Shown here: positions 1 through 7,544 of the stretch, one piece after another
Position numbering within the stretch: the stretch's first letter is position 1
Layout: the number at the start of each line of letters is the position of its first letter
Assembly: GCA_016185275.1 (NCBI GenBank)
Contig: JACPNX010000019.1
Location: 22,141 to 69,549 of the forward strand
DNA length: 47,409 bases
From: Actinomycetota bacterium
GTDB taxonomy: Bacteria > Actinomycetota > Acidimicrobiia > Acidimicrobiales > Iamiaceae
Reading direction: 5' to 3'
Made by a program: the position numbers and the translations under genes
Notes under the pieces: model-generated
Told to the model about the DNA's origin: nothing
Seen by the model: the letters and a program-made list of their open reading frames with translations, nothing else
Database searches by the model: none

Positions 1-1
1 C

Positions 2-628
2 GTCGACGGCTACGGCACGTCCGAGACGGGCGGTCAGGGCAACCACGTGGTCTTCCCCGGCCAGGCCGATGCCGGCCCGTCGCGCTTCGAGGTGGCCGAG
101 GGGACCGCCGTGCTCGACGAGTCGCTGCGCCCCCTGCCGCCGGGGGCCGGGCGGGTCGGCCTGCTCGCCCGCACCGGGCGCATCCCGCTCGGCTACCACG
201 GCGACGGCGCGGCAACGGCCCGGACGTTCCCGGTCGTGGACGGCGTCCGGTGGGCGGTGCCCGGCGACCTCGCGCTGCTGGGCGCCGACGGGCGCGTCAC
301 GCTCCTGGGGCGGGGTTCGTCGGTCATCAACACCGGCGGCGAGAAGGTGCACCCCCAGGAGGTCGAGTCGACGCTCATGGAGCACGCCGACGTCTTCGAC
401 GCGGTGGTGGTGGGCGTGCCCGACGAGCGCTTCGGTGAGCGGGTGGCCGCGGTCGTGCAACCCCGGCCCGGCGCTCGGCCCGCAACCGACGACCTCATCG
501 CCCACTGCCGCGCCCACCTCGCCGGGTTCAAGGCCCCGCGGCAGGTCGTGTTCGTCGACCGGTTGCGCCGCCGCGAGTCGGGCAAGCCGGACTACGGCTG
601 GGCGCGGCGAGTGGCGACGTCCGCGTAG
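2..628 (+). CDS. Acyl-CoA synthetase / AMP-dependent ligase, C-terminal part (5' end outside window)
   Basis: This is the last 208 codons of an ANL-superfamily adenylating enzyme, which activates a carboxylic acid as acyl-AMP and then usually as the CoA thioester. The window opens at the conserved adenylate-binding stretch G-Y-G-T-S-E-T-G-G. The hinge region with G-R-G-S-S-V-I-N-T-G-G-E-K-V-H-P follows around residue 100 of the fragment, and the C-terminal catalytic lysine lies in S-G-K-P-D-Y. The gene opposes the acyl-CoA dehydrogenase at 849-2117, and a hairpin separates the two, so they are not one operon, although both fit fatty- or organic-acid breakdown. The substrate cannot be read from this fragment. 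Confidence 0.9.
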   Translation, partial: VDGYGTSETGGQGNHVVFPGQADAGPSRFEVAEGTAVLDESLRPLPPGAGRVGLLARTGRIPLGYHGDGAATARTFPVVDGVRWAVPGDLALLGADGRVTLLGRGSSVINTGGEKVHPQEVESTLMEHADVFDAVVVGVPDERFGERVAAVVQPRPGARPATDDLIAHCRAHLAGFKAPRQVVFVDRLRRRESGKPDYGWARRVATSA

Positions 629-741
629 CGCCGATCGGTCGTGCCCGCGGGTGTCCTGCGCCCAAGCGGTGCGCCCGACCGATGCGCCCGACCGGACCGG
701 GCCTTCGCCGACCAATCGGGCCTTCCCGACCGATGGGGTTC

Positions 742-784
742 TTCCCGACGGATCCGGCCGACCCTTGGCCGGATCCGTCGGGAA
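742..784. terminator. Bidirectional hairpin terminator
   Basis: A perfect 18-bp inverted repeat (742-759 with 767-784) has a 7-nt loop. It lies between two genes that converge on it, the acyl-CoA synthetase and the acyl-CoA dehydrogenase. There is no clear T-tract, as is common in actinobacterial terminators. The position and perfect stem suggest it serves both genes. Confidence 0.75.
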
Positions 785-848
785 TCGCGGCCGCGCCGCG
801 CGGCGCCGAAGCGCGGCGCCGAAGGCGGCGCCGTCCACCGCCCGCCGG

Positions 849-2117
849 TTACAGCGGCAGCTTGCCGGTGGCGTTGCTGACGGTGTGGTTGTCCTTCCAG
901 TCGGCGATCGTGCGCTGGGCGATGCGCATCTGGTGGATCTCGTCGGCACCGTCGGCGAAGCGGGACCAGCGCGCCTGGGTGAGCATCTCGGCGAGGGGCG
1001 TGTCGGTCGAGTAGCCGAGCGCACCGTGGACCTGGATGGCGCGGTCGATGATCCGCCACAGCGAGTTGGCCACGAAGTGCTTGGCCATCGACACCTCACC
1101 GCGGAAGTCGACGACCGCCGGGTCGTTGCCCGAGGCGTCGATGAGGTACGCGGCGTGCAGCACCATGAGCTTGCACTGGTACAGCTCCATGGTGGAGTCC
1201 GCGATCAACCACTGGATGCCCTGCTTCTCGGCGAGGAGCGAGCCGTGGCTGTACCGGCCCAATGCCCGGTCCACCATCATCTCCAGCGCCGTCTCCGCCT
1301 GGCCGATCCAGCGCATGCAGTGCGCCAGGCGGGCCGGGCCCAGGCGGTACTGGCCGAGGAGGTGACCCTGACCGCGGCCGCCGAGCATGTTGGCCGCCGG
1401 GACGCGCAGGTCGGCGATGCGGATCTCGCAGTGGTTGTGGCTGCCCGACATGGTCTCGACGTCGCGCACGATCTCCCAGCCGTCGCTCGGGATGTCGACG
1501 AGGAAGGCGCTGTTGGCGGCCTGCGGCAGATCGGGATCGTCCTCGGTGCGGGCGATGAGGATGGCAAAGTTGGCGCCCCGGGCACCGGAGATGAACCACT
1601 TGTGGCCGTTGATGACCCACTCGTCGCCGTCCTGGTAGGCGCGGGTCTGGATGAGGGTGGGGTCGGAGCCGGCCACCTCCGGCTCGGTCATGGCGAAGCA
1701 CGAGCGGAACGCCTGTGGCTTGCCGTCGACCATGCGGAAGCCGTCGCACAGCGGGCGCAGGTAGCGCTCCTTCTGCTCGTCGGTGCCCCAGTGGAGCAGC
1801 GTGTGCATGTTGCCCTCGTCGGGCGCCTGGGCGTTGAGCGCGAAGGGGCCCATACGGGTACGCGCCGCCTCGGCGGACACGCTGGCCATGGCCACGTGGC
1901 CCAATCCCATGCCGCCCCACTCGGCGGGCATGTGCGGCAGCCACAGGTTCCACTCCTTGGCCTTGCCGCGCATCTCGACGATGCCCCGGACCCACTGCCC
2001 CCGGTCCCAGGACTCCTCGGCGGCGCGCCGCTCGATCGGGCGCACCACGTCGTCCATGAAGGCCCGGACCCGGTGGCGTACCTCTTCGATCTCGGGCGGG
2101 AAGCTGAAGTCGATCAT
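849..2117 (-). CDS. Acyl-CoA dehydrogenase family protein (ACAD10/11-like)
   Basis: A 422-residue FAD-dependent acyl-CoA dehydrogenase that should introduce a 2,3 double bond into an acyl-CoA thioester and pass electrons to ETF. The N-terminal helical domain begins M-I-D-F-S-F-P-P-E. The middle beta domain carries F-A-M-T-E-P-E-V-A-G-S-D and the W-F-I-S-G-A substrate/FAD loop. The C-terminal helices carry Q-V-H-G-A-L-G-Y and F-A-D-G-A-D-E-I-H. At the position of the medium-chain enzyme's catalytic Glu this motif has Asp, as in the ACAD10/11 subgroup. The open frame extends 20 codons upstream, but ATG at 2117 gives the usual family N-terminus. The natural substrate is unknown. Confidence 0.92.
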   Translation of the reverse strand: MIDFSFPPEIEEVRHRVRAFMDDVVRPIERRAAEESWDRGQWVRGIVEMRGKAKEWNLWLPHMPAEWGGMGLGHVAMASVSAEAARTRMGPFALNAQAPDEGNMHTLLHWGTDEQKERYLRPLCDGFRMVDGKPQAFRSCFAMTEPEVAGSDPTLIQTRAYQDGDEWVINGHKWFISGARGANFAILIARTEDDPDLPQAANSAFLVDIPSDGWEIVRDVETMSGSHNHCEIRIADLRVPAANMLGGRGQGHLLGQYRLGPARLAHCMRWIGQAETALEMMVDRALGRYSHGSLLAEKQGIQWLIADSTMELYQCKLMVLHAAYLIDASGNDPAVVDFRGEVSMAKHFVANSLWRIIDRAIQVHGALGYSTDTPLAEMLTQARWSRFADGADEIHQMRIAQRTIADWKDNHTVSNATGKLPL

Positions 2118-2364
2118 GGCCACGCAGTCTGCCACGTCGCCTGACCCGCGGGTCAGGCGTCCTGCAACGGGCGCCACGAGGGCGCTTGCGAGCCGGCGGC
2201 CGGATTCGCCGCGGACTCGATCAGATCACCTCGAGACCAACAGCCTCATGGGGGCAGCGCTGCGCCCGTCCGCGCCGTCGAGTGATCGAGGCGCCTGCGG
2301 GGCGTGCCTTGACGCGCTTACCCCCCAGTAGCCTCACTGCGGCTCGACCAGGGGGGATTCAACG

Positions 2365-3024
2365 ATGGGCCGCAAGTTGGTAGCGGGGATCGCAGTCGTG
2401 CTCGGGCTCGCACTCCTGCCGATGGCACCAGCGGAAGCGGGCTTCGTCGGCCCCTTCTACGACAACATGATGCCGACCAGTTCGGTATCGAGCTGCCAAT
2501 ATAGGAGCGTCTGTCAGACTGACGGCGGCTCACTCGTGGTGTACCAGGGTGGCCTCGGCGCGCAGATGAAGGCCGCAACGGACTTCACCTTGGATGGGTC
2601 GTACGCCACTACCAACGTGGGTCCCGTCCATAAGACGGACACGCTGGTCACGTCCGGTACCGGCGAGACCGACATCGTCTATCAGTACGATGGCGGCGAA
2701 CTAAGTTCGGGAACATACGGAATAACCGAGTGCAATGACCCGTCGATCGGCAACAACCGTTGCGACCAGTTCTACGTGACCTTCAACGCCGACGTCTTGA
2801 GCAACGCGCTCTGCGACACGTGCGGGCGGACGACGTTCCAGCGAGCCGTGGCGTGCCACGAGACCGGTCATGCGATCGGACTCGTTCACGGACCGAACGC
2901 CGATCCAGGAAAGTCTCTACAGTACGCCCCGCTCAACTGCATGCGTACCGATATGCCCCCGGAGGACTGGGATGACCCCACCATGGGAGTGAACAATGCG
3001 CATTGGGCAAACGTCACGTACTGA
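2365..3024 (+). CDS. Secreted zinc metalloprotease, matrixin-like
   Basis: A 219-residue exported protein. Residues 1-25 form a signal peptide (M-G-R-K, a hydrophobic core, then A-E-A). The zincin signature H-E-T-G-H-A-I-G-L-V-H at residues 165-175 supplies three zinc-binding histidines and the catalytic Glu, as in matrixins and related metzincins. A purine-rich G-run about 7 nt upstream of the ATG can act as ribosome-binding site. Codon use is less GC-biased than in the neighbours (ATA, CTA and AGT codons), which suggests transfer. Its last 29 bases overlap the start of the lipoprotein gene at 2996, so the two are probably co-translated. The target protein is unknown. Confidence 0.75.
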   Translation: MGRKLVAGIAVVLGLALLPMAPAEAGFVGPFYDNMMPTSSVSSCQYRSVCQTDGGSLVVYQGGLGAQMKAATDFTLDGSYATTNVGPVHKTDTLVTSGTGETDIVYQYDGGELSSGTYGITECNDPSIGNNRCDQFYVTFNADVLSNALCDTCGRTTFQRAVACHETGHAIGLVHGPNADPGKSLQYAPLNCMRTDMPPEDWDDPTMGVNNAHWANVTY

Positions 3025-3754
3025 CAAGCCGCACCTTGGCCTTGTTTTGGTCGCCGTCACCTTCGTTGCGGCCGCCGGCTGCTCCAACTCGGGCCGGAGC
3101 CCGGCGCCAATCGCGGTGCAGAGCTCCGAGGGGTACTCGTGCACGTCCCTCCGGGACTGGAAGGACCTCACCGATGCCGTGATCGTCGGGCGAGTCGTGG
3201 CCGAATCGTCGTTCCTCGGAAGCACGTCGTCGGTCCCTGAGCCGTTGGTCGGCCGCCTGATCACCGTGGCCGTTGATCGGGTCCTGTTCTCGGCCCGGCC
3301 GGTGCCCGACCAGATGACCGTCCTGACGCTCGGCTGGCAGACCGACGAGCAGGGCGAACGGCATCCGCTGGTCGGCGACAGCGGCTCCCGATTGGAGGTC
3401 GGTGACGCCCTGATCGGTGCCTTCGACCAGGAGCCGACGAAGCCCGGGGTGTGGTTCTCCCCGGGCGAGACTGCCTGCACGGTGCTCGTCTCCAACGGCA
3501 CGGTGACCGTGCCGGCGCAGGCACGGGAGTACCAGCAGTCACTGGCCGGGCTTCGCGCCGACGACATGGTGGCCCGGATCCTGGCCGAACCCGTCGACCC
3601 CGCCAGCGTCCGCTACCGCGACCTGCCCGCGATGAAGCGCCTCGAGAAGATCCTGACGGCTCGCGAGCAGTCGACCACCTCGTCCACCTCGTCCACCTCG
3701 TCCACCTCGTCCACCTCGCCGACCACGCTGACCACGCCGACGACCGGCGGCTGA
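2996..3754 (+). CDS. Lipoprotein of unknown function, copy 1
   Basis: A 252-residue protein with a basic N-terminus, a hydrophobic stretch and a lipobox ending A-A-A-G-C (Cys29), so it is probably anchored to the outer face of the membrane. The body has no family I recognise. Conserved points shared with the paralogue at 5234 include S-L-R-D-W-K-D-L, V-T-V-L-T-L-G-W-Q, K-P-G-V-W-[FY]-S-P-G-E and R-Y-R-D-L-P-A. The C-terminus is a low-complexity T-S-S-T repeat encoded by a 12-bp tandem repeat, perhaps a wall-spanning tail. The start lies inside the metalloprotease gene, with a GGGAG ribosome-binding site 6 nt upstream. The pairing suggests a functional link with the protease. Confidence 0.7.
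   Translation: MRIGQTSRTDKPHLGLVLVAVTFVAAAGCSNSGRSPAPIAVQSSEGYSCTSLRDWKDLTDAVIVGRVVAESSFLGSTSSVPEPLVGRLITVAVDRVLFSARPVPDQMTVLTLGWQTDEQGERHPLVGDSGSRLEVGDALIGAFDQEPTKPGVWFSPGETACTVLVSNGTVTVPAQAREYQQSLAGLRADDMVARILAEPVDPASVRYRDLPAMKRLEKILTAREQSTTSSTSSTSSTSSTSPTTLTTPTTGG
3681..3718 (+). repeat. Short tandem repeat encoding a Ser/Thr tail
   Basis: Consecutive near-identical copies of a 9-bp unit reading t-c-g-t-c-c-a-c-c encode the T-S-S-T tail of lipoprotein copy 1. The paralogue has a different Ser/Thr tail built mostly of ACC/ACG codons, so the tails diverge faster than the bodies. Confidence 0.6.
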
Positions 3755-4124
3755 CCCGAGCGTGATCCCGCGGGTTCCAGCCTGCTCTCCGACCCCGCCG
3801 TCTACCGCTCCCTGCGCGGTGTCGATGTGCTAGGTCTGGGCCCTCACGACCACCGAGGGAGGGCAGGGGCGTGAACTCCTCACGGCGGCAGTACACCGAA
3901 GCACTCCGAACGCGGTCGCACCTGCCTTCATCGCCGACACATTCGAGAACCATGGCAAATGGCATCCAGGTGGCTCCGTCCTTTTCGGCGTGGAGTTTTG
4001 GTCCCTAATCCGGCTCATCGGATTTCAGCGGGGAGTGACGGTCGCGAGTAGGTCCGAGTTGGGCTTGCCGGCGTAGAGCAGGACCCGGATCCGGTAGTGC
4101 GTGAAGCGGCGGAACCCGAACCCG
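3755..4124. other. Gene-poor stretch left of the IS30 element
   Basis: The first 260 bases hold no coding sequence I can recognise. The last 100 bases contain the transposase remnant described separately at 4025-4124. The stretch lies between lipoprotein copy 1 and the IS30 element. Its composition is more mixed than the surrounding genes, as expected of decayed mobile DNA. Confidence 0.5.
4025..4124 (-). pseudogene. Remnant of a transposase C-terminus (possibly ISL3-type)
   Basis: Read on the minus strand, the last 33 codons give a plausible protein end with G-F-G-F-R-R-F-T-H-Y-R-I-R-V-L-L-Y-A-G and a stop at 4025. It resembles the tail of actinobacterial ISL3-family transposases from memory only; no database search was possible. 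The reading frame runs directly into the left end of the IS30 element at 4125, so that element appears to have landed in an older insertion sequence. The rest of this transposase is not found on the other side of the IS30 element. Confidence 0.4.
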
Positions 4125-5224
4125 GGCGAGTTCAAGGGGTGACGGCAGCAGTCGGGCCGTGAGGTGTCCACCGGTCGGAGCGTGATGGCGGCATGCTGCC
4201 GCTGTCGACACACGAACCGACCAGTGGAGCGCCCAGCATGCCAGCAGCACCGTTGTCCTTGCCTGAACGCGAGGAGATCCGCGCCTCGATCGAGCGTGGG
4301 GAGTCCCTGACGGCGGCGGCTGACCGGCTCGGCCGGCATCGCTGCACCGTGTCGGCGGAGGTCGCTCGCAACGGCGGGCGCGACGGCTACCGGGCGGCCG
4401 CCGCGCAAGCCCGCGCCCGAAGGTCCCGCTGCTGGTGGCGTCGCCGGTGCTGGCCGCCCATGTCGAGGCGCGGCTGGTGGCGAAGGACTCGCCTATGACG
4501 ATCGCGGTGGAGCTCTCCGCCGGCGTCTACCCGGACCTCGACGCGACGGTCAGCCACGAGACGATCTACCGGGCCGTGCACGCCAAGGGCCGCGGGCTGC
4601 GCCGTGGCCTCCACGTCGGTTTGCACCGTGGTCGGCGCTGCCGCAAGCACCGCCGCAGACCCGACGAAGCCCAGGTCACCGGGAACGGGCCGCTCGGGGC
4701 GTTCAACCTGATCGGCGCCCGCCCCGAGGTCGCCGCCGGCCGCGACCAGGTCGGTCACCTCGAGGGCGACCTGATCGTCGGAGCGTTCAATCGCTCCGCG
4801 ATCATCACCGTGTTCGACCGGGCCAGCCGCCACCTCTGGCTGGCCGACCTGCCCGAGGGCCACGGCGCCGCCGCTGTCCTCGCCGGGCTCGTCGAGCTGG
4901 TCGAGCGGATCCCAGCCGCGTTGCGCCGGACCCTCACCTGGGACCAGGGCCGCGAGATGGCCCGCCACGCCGAGCTCGCCGCACTCGCCGGCATCGACGT
5001 CTACTTCGCCGACCCACACTCGCCGTGGCAGCGCCCGACCAACGAGAACGGCAACGGTCTCCTGCGCCGCTACGTCGGCAAGGGCACCAACCTCGCCGTC
5101 TTCAACCCGGCCGACCTCCGCGCCATCGAGCACCGCATCAACACGATGCCCCGGCGCATCCACCACTGGTCAACCGCCGCTCAGGTCTACACTGCCGCTG
5201 TCGCGATGACCGGTTGAACTCGCC
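4125..5224 (+). mobile_element. IS30-family insertion sequence, about 1.1 kb
   Basis: The element is bounded by imperfect terminal inverted repeats. The outer 11 bases (GGCGAGTTCAA) are identical at 4125-4135 and, inverted, at 5214-5224, and further matches continue inward for about 25 bases. The right repeat overlaps the transposase stop codon. The length fits the family. I see no convincing target-site duplication. The left flank is a transposase remnant and the right flank is the last codons of a protease copy, so one flank has probably been deleted or rearranged since insertion. Confidence 0.75.
4238..5217 (+). pseudogene. IS30-family transposase, frameshifted
   Basis: The N-terminal helix-turn-helix part ([11 protein letters not shown], then [15 protein letters not shown]) runs in one frame from ATG 4238. 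The catalytic part runs in the -1 frame from about 4417 to the stop at 5217. The catalytic domain carries the DDE set: E-G-D-L-I-V-G, T-W-D-Q-G-R-E and the family signature S-P-W-Q-R-P-T-N-E-N-G-N-G-L-L-R. The frames meet near 4415-4423 without a recognisable slippery heptamer, so I treat this as a disabling frameshift, although a sequencing error would look the same. If restored, the protein would be about 326 residues, normal for the family. Confidence 0.75.
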
Positions 5225-5229
5225 GGGCC

Positions 5230-5262
5230 AACAATGCACACTGGGCGAATGACACGTACTGA
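5230..5262 (+). pseudogene. Last ten codons of a second metalloprotease copy
   Basis: Just outside the right end of the IS30 element is N-N-A-H-W-A-N-D-T-Y-stop. It matches the intact metalloprotease end N-N-A-H-W-A-N-V-T-Y-stop at 2992-3024 in all but one residue. As in the first copy, these codons overlap the start of the following lipoprotein gene in another frame. This shows that the duplicated unit once included at least the end of the protease gene. Confidence 0.8.
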
Positions 5263-6028
5263 CGGGTCGCCGCTTCGCAATGGCCGCGCCGTGGGCCTCG
5301 CGACGATTGCCGTGCTGGTGACGGTTGGTTGTTCGCGTTCTGGCGATGCCCGGTCGCCGATCGCCGCGAATGACTCCGGTCTCTATTCATGCGAATCCCT
5401 GCGCGACTGGAAGGACCTCGGTGATGCGGTGATCGTCGGGCGCCTGCAGTCGGAGACGTCGTTCCCGGCGAGCACGTCGTCGTCGGTGCCCGAGCCGTTC
5501 TTCGGCCGCCTCGTCACGGTGGCCGTCGAGCGGGTCGTGTTCTCGGTTCGGTCCGTCCCGGACCGCATCACCGTGTTGACCCTCGGGTGGCAGGCGGACG
5601 GGCAGGGCAACCGGCAGCCACTCGTGTCGAGCGACGGGACCCGGTTGGAGGTGGGCGACGAGATCGTCGCCTCCATCCGGCAGGACCCCACCAAGCCGGG
5701 CGTGTGGTACTCCCCCGGAGAGCCTCGATGCCTGGTGCGCGTCTCGGGCGGCACGGTCGTGGTGGCCGAGCGAGGACCGCAGTACCTGCGGCCGTTCGCG
5801 GGCATAAGCGCCGACGCCATGGCCGGTCGGGTTGCGGCTGAGCCGGTCGACCCGCTCAGCCTGCGCTACCGCGACCTGCCGGCGATAGAGCGGGCGGCCA
5901 AGGTCTTGGAGGCACGCGACGCGGCCTCCTCCTCCTCCACCACCACCACGACCACCACCAGCTCGACGACGGCCCCCTCCTCATCGACGTCGCCGACGGG
6001 CTCCGCTCCGGGCACGACCGGCGGCTGA
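5234..6028 (+). CDS. Lipoprotein of unknown function, copy 2
   Basis: A 264-residue paralogue of the lipoprotein at 2996-3754. It shares S-L-R-D-W-K-D-L, V-T-V-L-T-L-G-W-Q, K-P-G-V-W-Y-S-P-G-E and R-Y-R-D-L-P-A. A hydrophobic N-terminus ends in V-T-V-G-C, a weaker lipobox than in copy 1. The C-terminus is a Ser/Thr-rich tail. ATG 5234 corresponds to the start of copy 1; ATG 5249 is an alternative. The GGGAG ribosome-binding site of copy 1 is missing because the IS30 element ends 9 bases upstream of the ATG. Expression may now depend on read-through from the element or may be lost. Function unknown. Confidence 0.65.
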   Translation: MHTGRMTRTDGSPLRNGRAVGLATIAVLVTVGCSRSGDARSPIAANDSGLYSCESLRDWKDLGDAVIVGRLQSETSFPASTSSSVPEPFFGRLVTVAVERVVFSVRSVPDRITVLTLGWQADGQGNRQPLVSSDGTRLEVGDEIVASIRQDPTKPGVWYSPGEPRCLVRVSGGTVVVAERGPQYLRPFAGISADAMAGRVAAEPVDPLSLRYRDLPAIERAAKVLEARDAASSSSTTTTTTTSSTTAPSSSTSPTGSAPGTTGG

Positions 6029-6132
6029 TCGTCGCGCTCGCGCCGGCCGGCGCGGACGGCGAGTCATGCCCTGGGTTCCGCTCGTCCACCGAATCGGGTC
6101 TCCAAACGTGTCATCCGACCGTCGTGAACGGG

Positions 6133-6168
6133 TTGACTTGGGTGCCGAACGTGCGTACGTTCATGGCG
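6133..6168 (+). promoter_or_regulatory. Predicted leaderless promoter with LexA-like box
   Basis: TTGACT at 6133-6138 and TACGTT at 6156-6161 are separated by 17 bases, a good sigma-70-type promoter. The expected start of transcription is about 6168, exactly the GTG chosen for the HNH gene, so the transcript would be leaderless. Overlapping the -10 is CGAAC-GTGC-GTACG at 6146-6159, one mismatch from the CGAAC-N4-GTTCG operator of Gram-positive LexA. SOS control of 13E12-type genes is known in mycobacteria; control here is inferred. Confidence 0.5.
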
Positions 6169-7514
6169 TGGAGGAGGATCCGCTACATCGCTTGGAGGTG
6201 GCGCTCGATGGGCTGGCGCACGTCAGCGTCGAGGCGTTGCCCGACGCTGCGCTCGACGAGCTGGTCGTGCGCTTGGGACAGGCCGAGCGGCGGCTGGCCG
6301 CCGAGCAGGCGAGGGTCGTCGGCGAGTGGGAGGCGCGCGGCGTGTGGGCCGCGGACGGGTCCCGGACCGCGGCGGCGAAGCTGAGCCGGGCCACGGGCCG
6401 GTCGTCGAAGGCGGCGGCGGCACAGTGCCGGCGTGCGGCCGCGCTGCGGGAGATGCCCGTCGTCGCCGAAGCGTTTCGCGACGGGCGGCTCGGCGCCGAC
6501 CACGTCGACGCGTTGATCCACGCCCGCGACGGCGAGCTCGCCGAGGTGTTCGCCCGCGACGAAGCGGTGCTCGTCGGCCACGCCGAGACGCTCGGGTACC
6601 CGGAGTTCGCCAGGGCGCTGCGCTACTGGAAGCTGCTCGCTGACGACACCAAGGCCGAGCGCGACGCCGGCGCGCCGAGTGCTGCTCGCCGGCTGCACGT
6701 GTCGGCCACGTTCTCTGGGCTCGTGGAGCTGGACGGCACGCTGGACCCGATCGGCGGGGAGATCGTCCGCAACGAGCTCGAACGGATCGAACGCGCCCTG
6801 TTCCGGGCCGACTGGGAGGATGCCAAGGCCACGCACGGCGAGGCCGTGTCGGTGCACCATCTCAGCCGCACCTCCCGGCAGCGCCGCGCCGACGCCCTCG
6901 TGGAGATGGCCAAGGGTTCGGCTGCCGCCCGAAGCACCGGCGCCACCGCGCCACCGCCGCTCATCACCGTCCTCGTGTCGCACGACGAGTTCCGCGACCG
7001 CGTCTGCGAGACCGCGCGCGGCACGGTCGTCGCCCCGGGCCTGATCTCCGACCTGCTGTTCGACGCCGAGGTCGAGCGCGTCGTGTTCGGTCCCGGCAAC
7101 CGGCCCCTCGAGGTCGGCCGCCGCACCCGCTTCTTCACCGGTGCCCTCCGGCGCGCCATCCAGGTGCGCGACCGGTACTGCAGCCACCCCACCTGCACCG
7201 TCCCGGCCGACGACTGCGAGATCGACCACATCGTCTCCTACGACGAAGGGGGCGAGACCACCCTCGACAACGGCCGCCTCCTGTGCGGCCCGCACAACCG
7301 GTGGGCCTACCGTCAACGCTCCCGGCAGCGACCAGCCGACCGTGGCACCGCCGGGGGGCGCCGGACCGCGCCATCTGCTGCGACCGGATCTGCGACCGGA
7401 TCTGCGACGGAGTCCGTGGCCCGAGCGGGACCGGCCCGAGCGGGACCGGCCGAAGCGGGACCGGCCGAAGCGGGACCGGCCGAAGCGGGACCGGCCGGAC
7501 GGGATCCACCGTGA
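6168..7514 (+). CDS. DUF222 / HNH endonuclease-domain protein (13E12 type)
   Basis: A 448-residue protein with an N-terminal helical DUF222 region and a C-terminal HNH nuclease motif: R-D-R-Y-C-S-H-P-T-C, then C-E-I-D-H-I-V-S-Y and L-L-C-G-P-H-N-R-W. Such proteins occur in many copies in actinobacteria, often linked to mobile DNA; their biological role is unclear. The open frame reaches back to ATG 6066, but the promoter placement and the start of homology favour GTG 6168. After the HNH motif the protein runs into about 60 residues of low complexity, ending in A-G-P-A-E-A-G-P-A-type repeats encoded by 15-bp units, which are probably not part of the enzyme. Confidence 0.85.
   Translation: MEEDPLHRLEVALDGLAHVSVEALPDAALDELVVRLGQAERRLAAEQARVVGEWEARGVWAADGSRTAAAKLSRATGRSSKAAAAQCRRAAALREMPVVAEAFRDGRLGADHVDALIHARDGELAEVFARDEAVLVGHAETLGYPEFARALRYWKLLADDTKAERDAGAPSAARRLHVSATFSGLVELDGTLDPIGGEIVRNELERIERALFRADWEDAKATHGEAVSVHHLSRTSRQRRADALVEMAKGSAAARSTGATAPPPLITVLVSHDEFRDRVCETARGTVVAPGLISDLLFDAEVERVVFGPGNRPLEVGRRTRFFTGALRRAIQVRDRYCSHPTCTVPADDCEIDHIVSYDEGGETTLDNGRLLCGPHNRWAYRQRSRQRPADRGTAGGRRTAPSAATGSATGSATESVARAGPARAGPAEAGPAEAGPAEAGPAGRDPP
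7424..7500 (+). repeat. 15-bp tandem repeat at the end of the HNH gene
   Basis: About five copies of gcgggaccggccgaa or close variants are in frame and encode E-A-G-P-A units. A smaller repeat of tgcgaccggatc lies just upstream at 7379-7412. Both units contain GACCGG, a core also found in the menF repeats. Confidence 0.85.
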
Positions 7515-7544
7515 CGCCGCCCTCGATAGGGGCCGTCGCGACGG

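Noticed and set aside
69..2144. Very long open frame on the plus strand opposite the acyl-CoA dehydrogenase
   Set aside because: The translation is Arg/Ala/Gly-rich low complexity without motifs; it is a by-product of high GC on the strand opposite a real gene. The same holds for long frames at 28652-31804, 36590-38545 and 38603-41053.
2309..2334. TTGACG and TAGCCT as promoter of the metalloprotease
   Set aside because: The spacing is 14 bases, too short for a normal sigma-70 promoter.
4410..4425. Programmed -1 frameshift in the IS30 transposase
   Set aside because: There is no slippery heptamer or clear downstream stem; a mutation or sequence error is simpler.
4120..5229. Target-site duplication flanking the IS30 element
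   Set aside because: The bases outside the two inverted repeats do not match beyond what chance gives.
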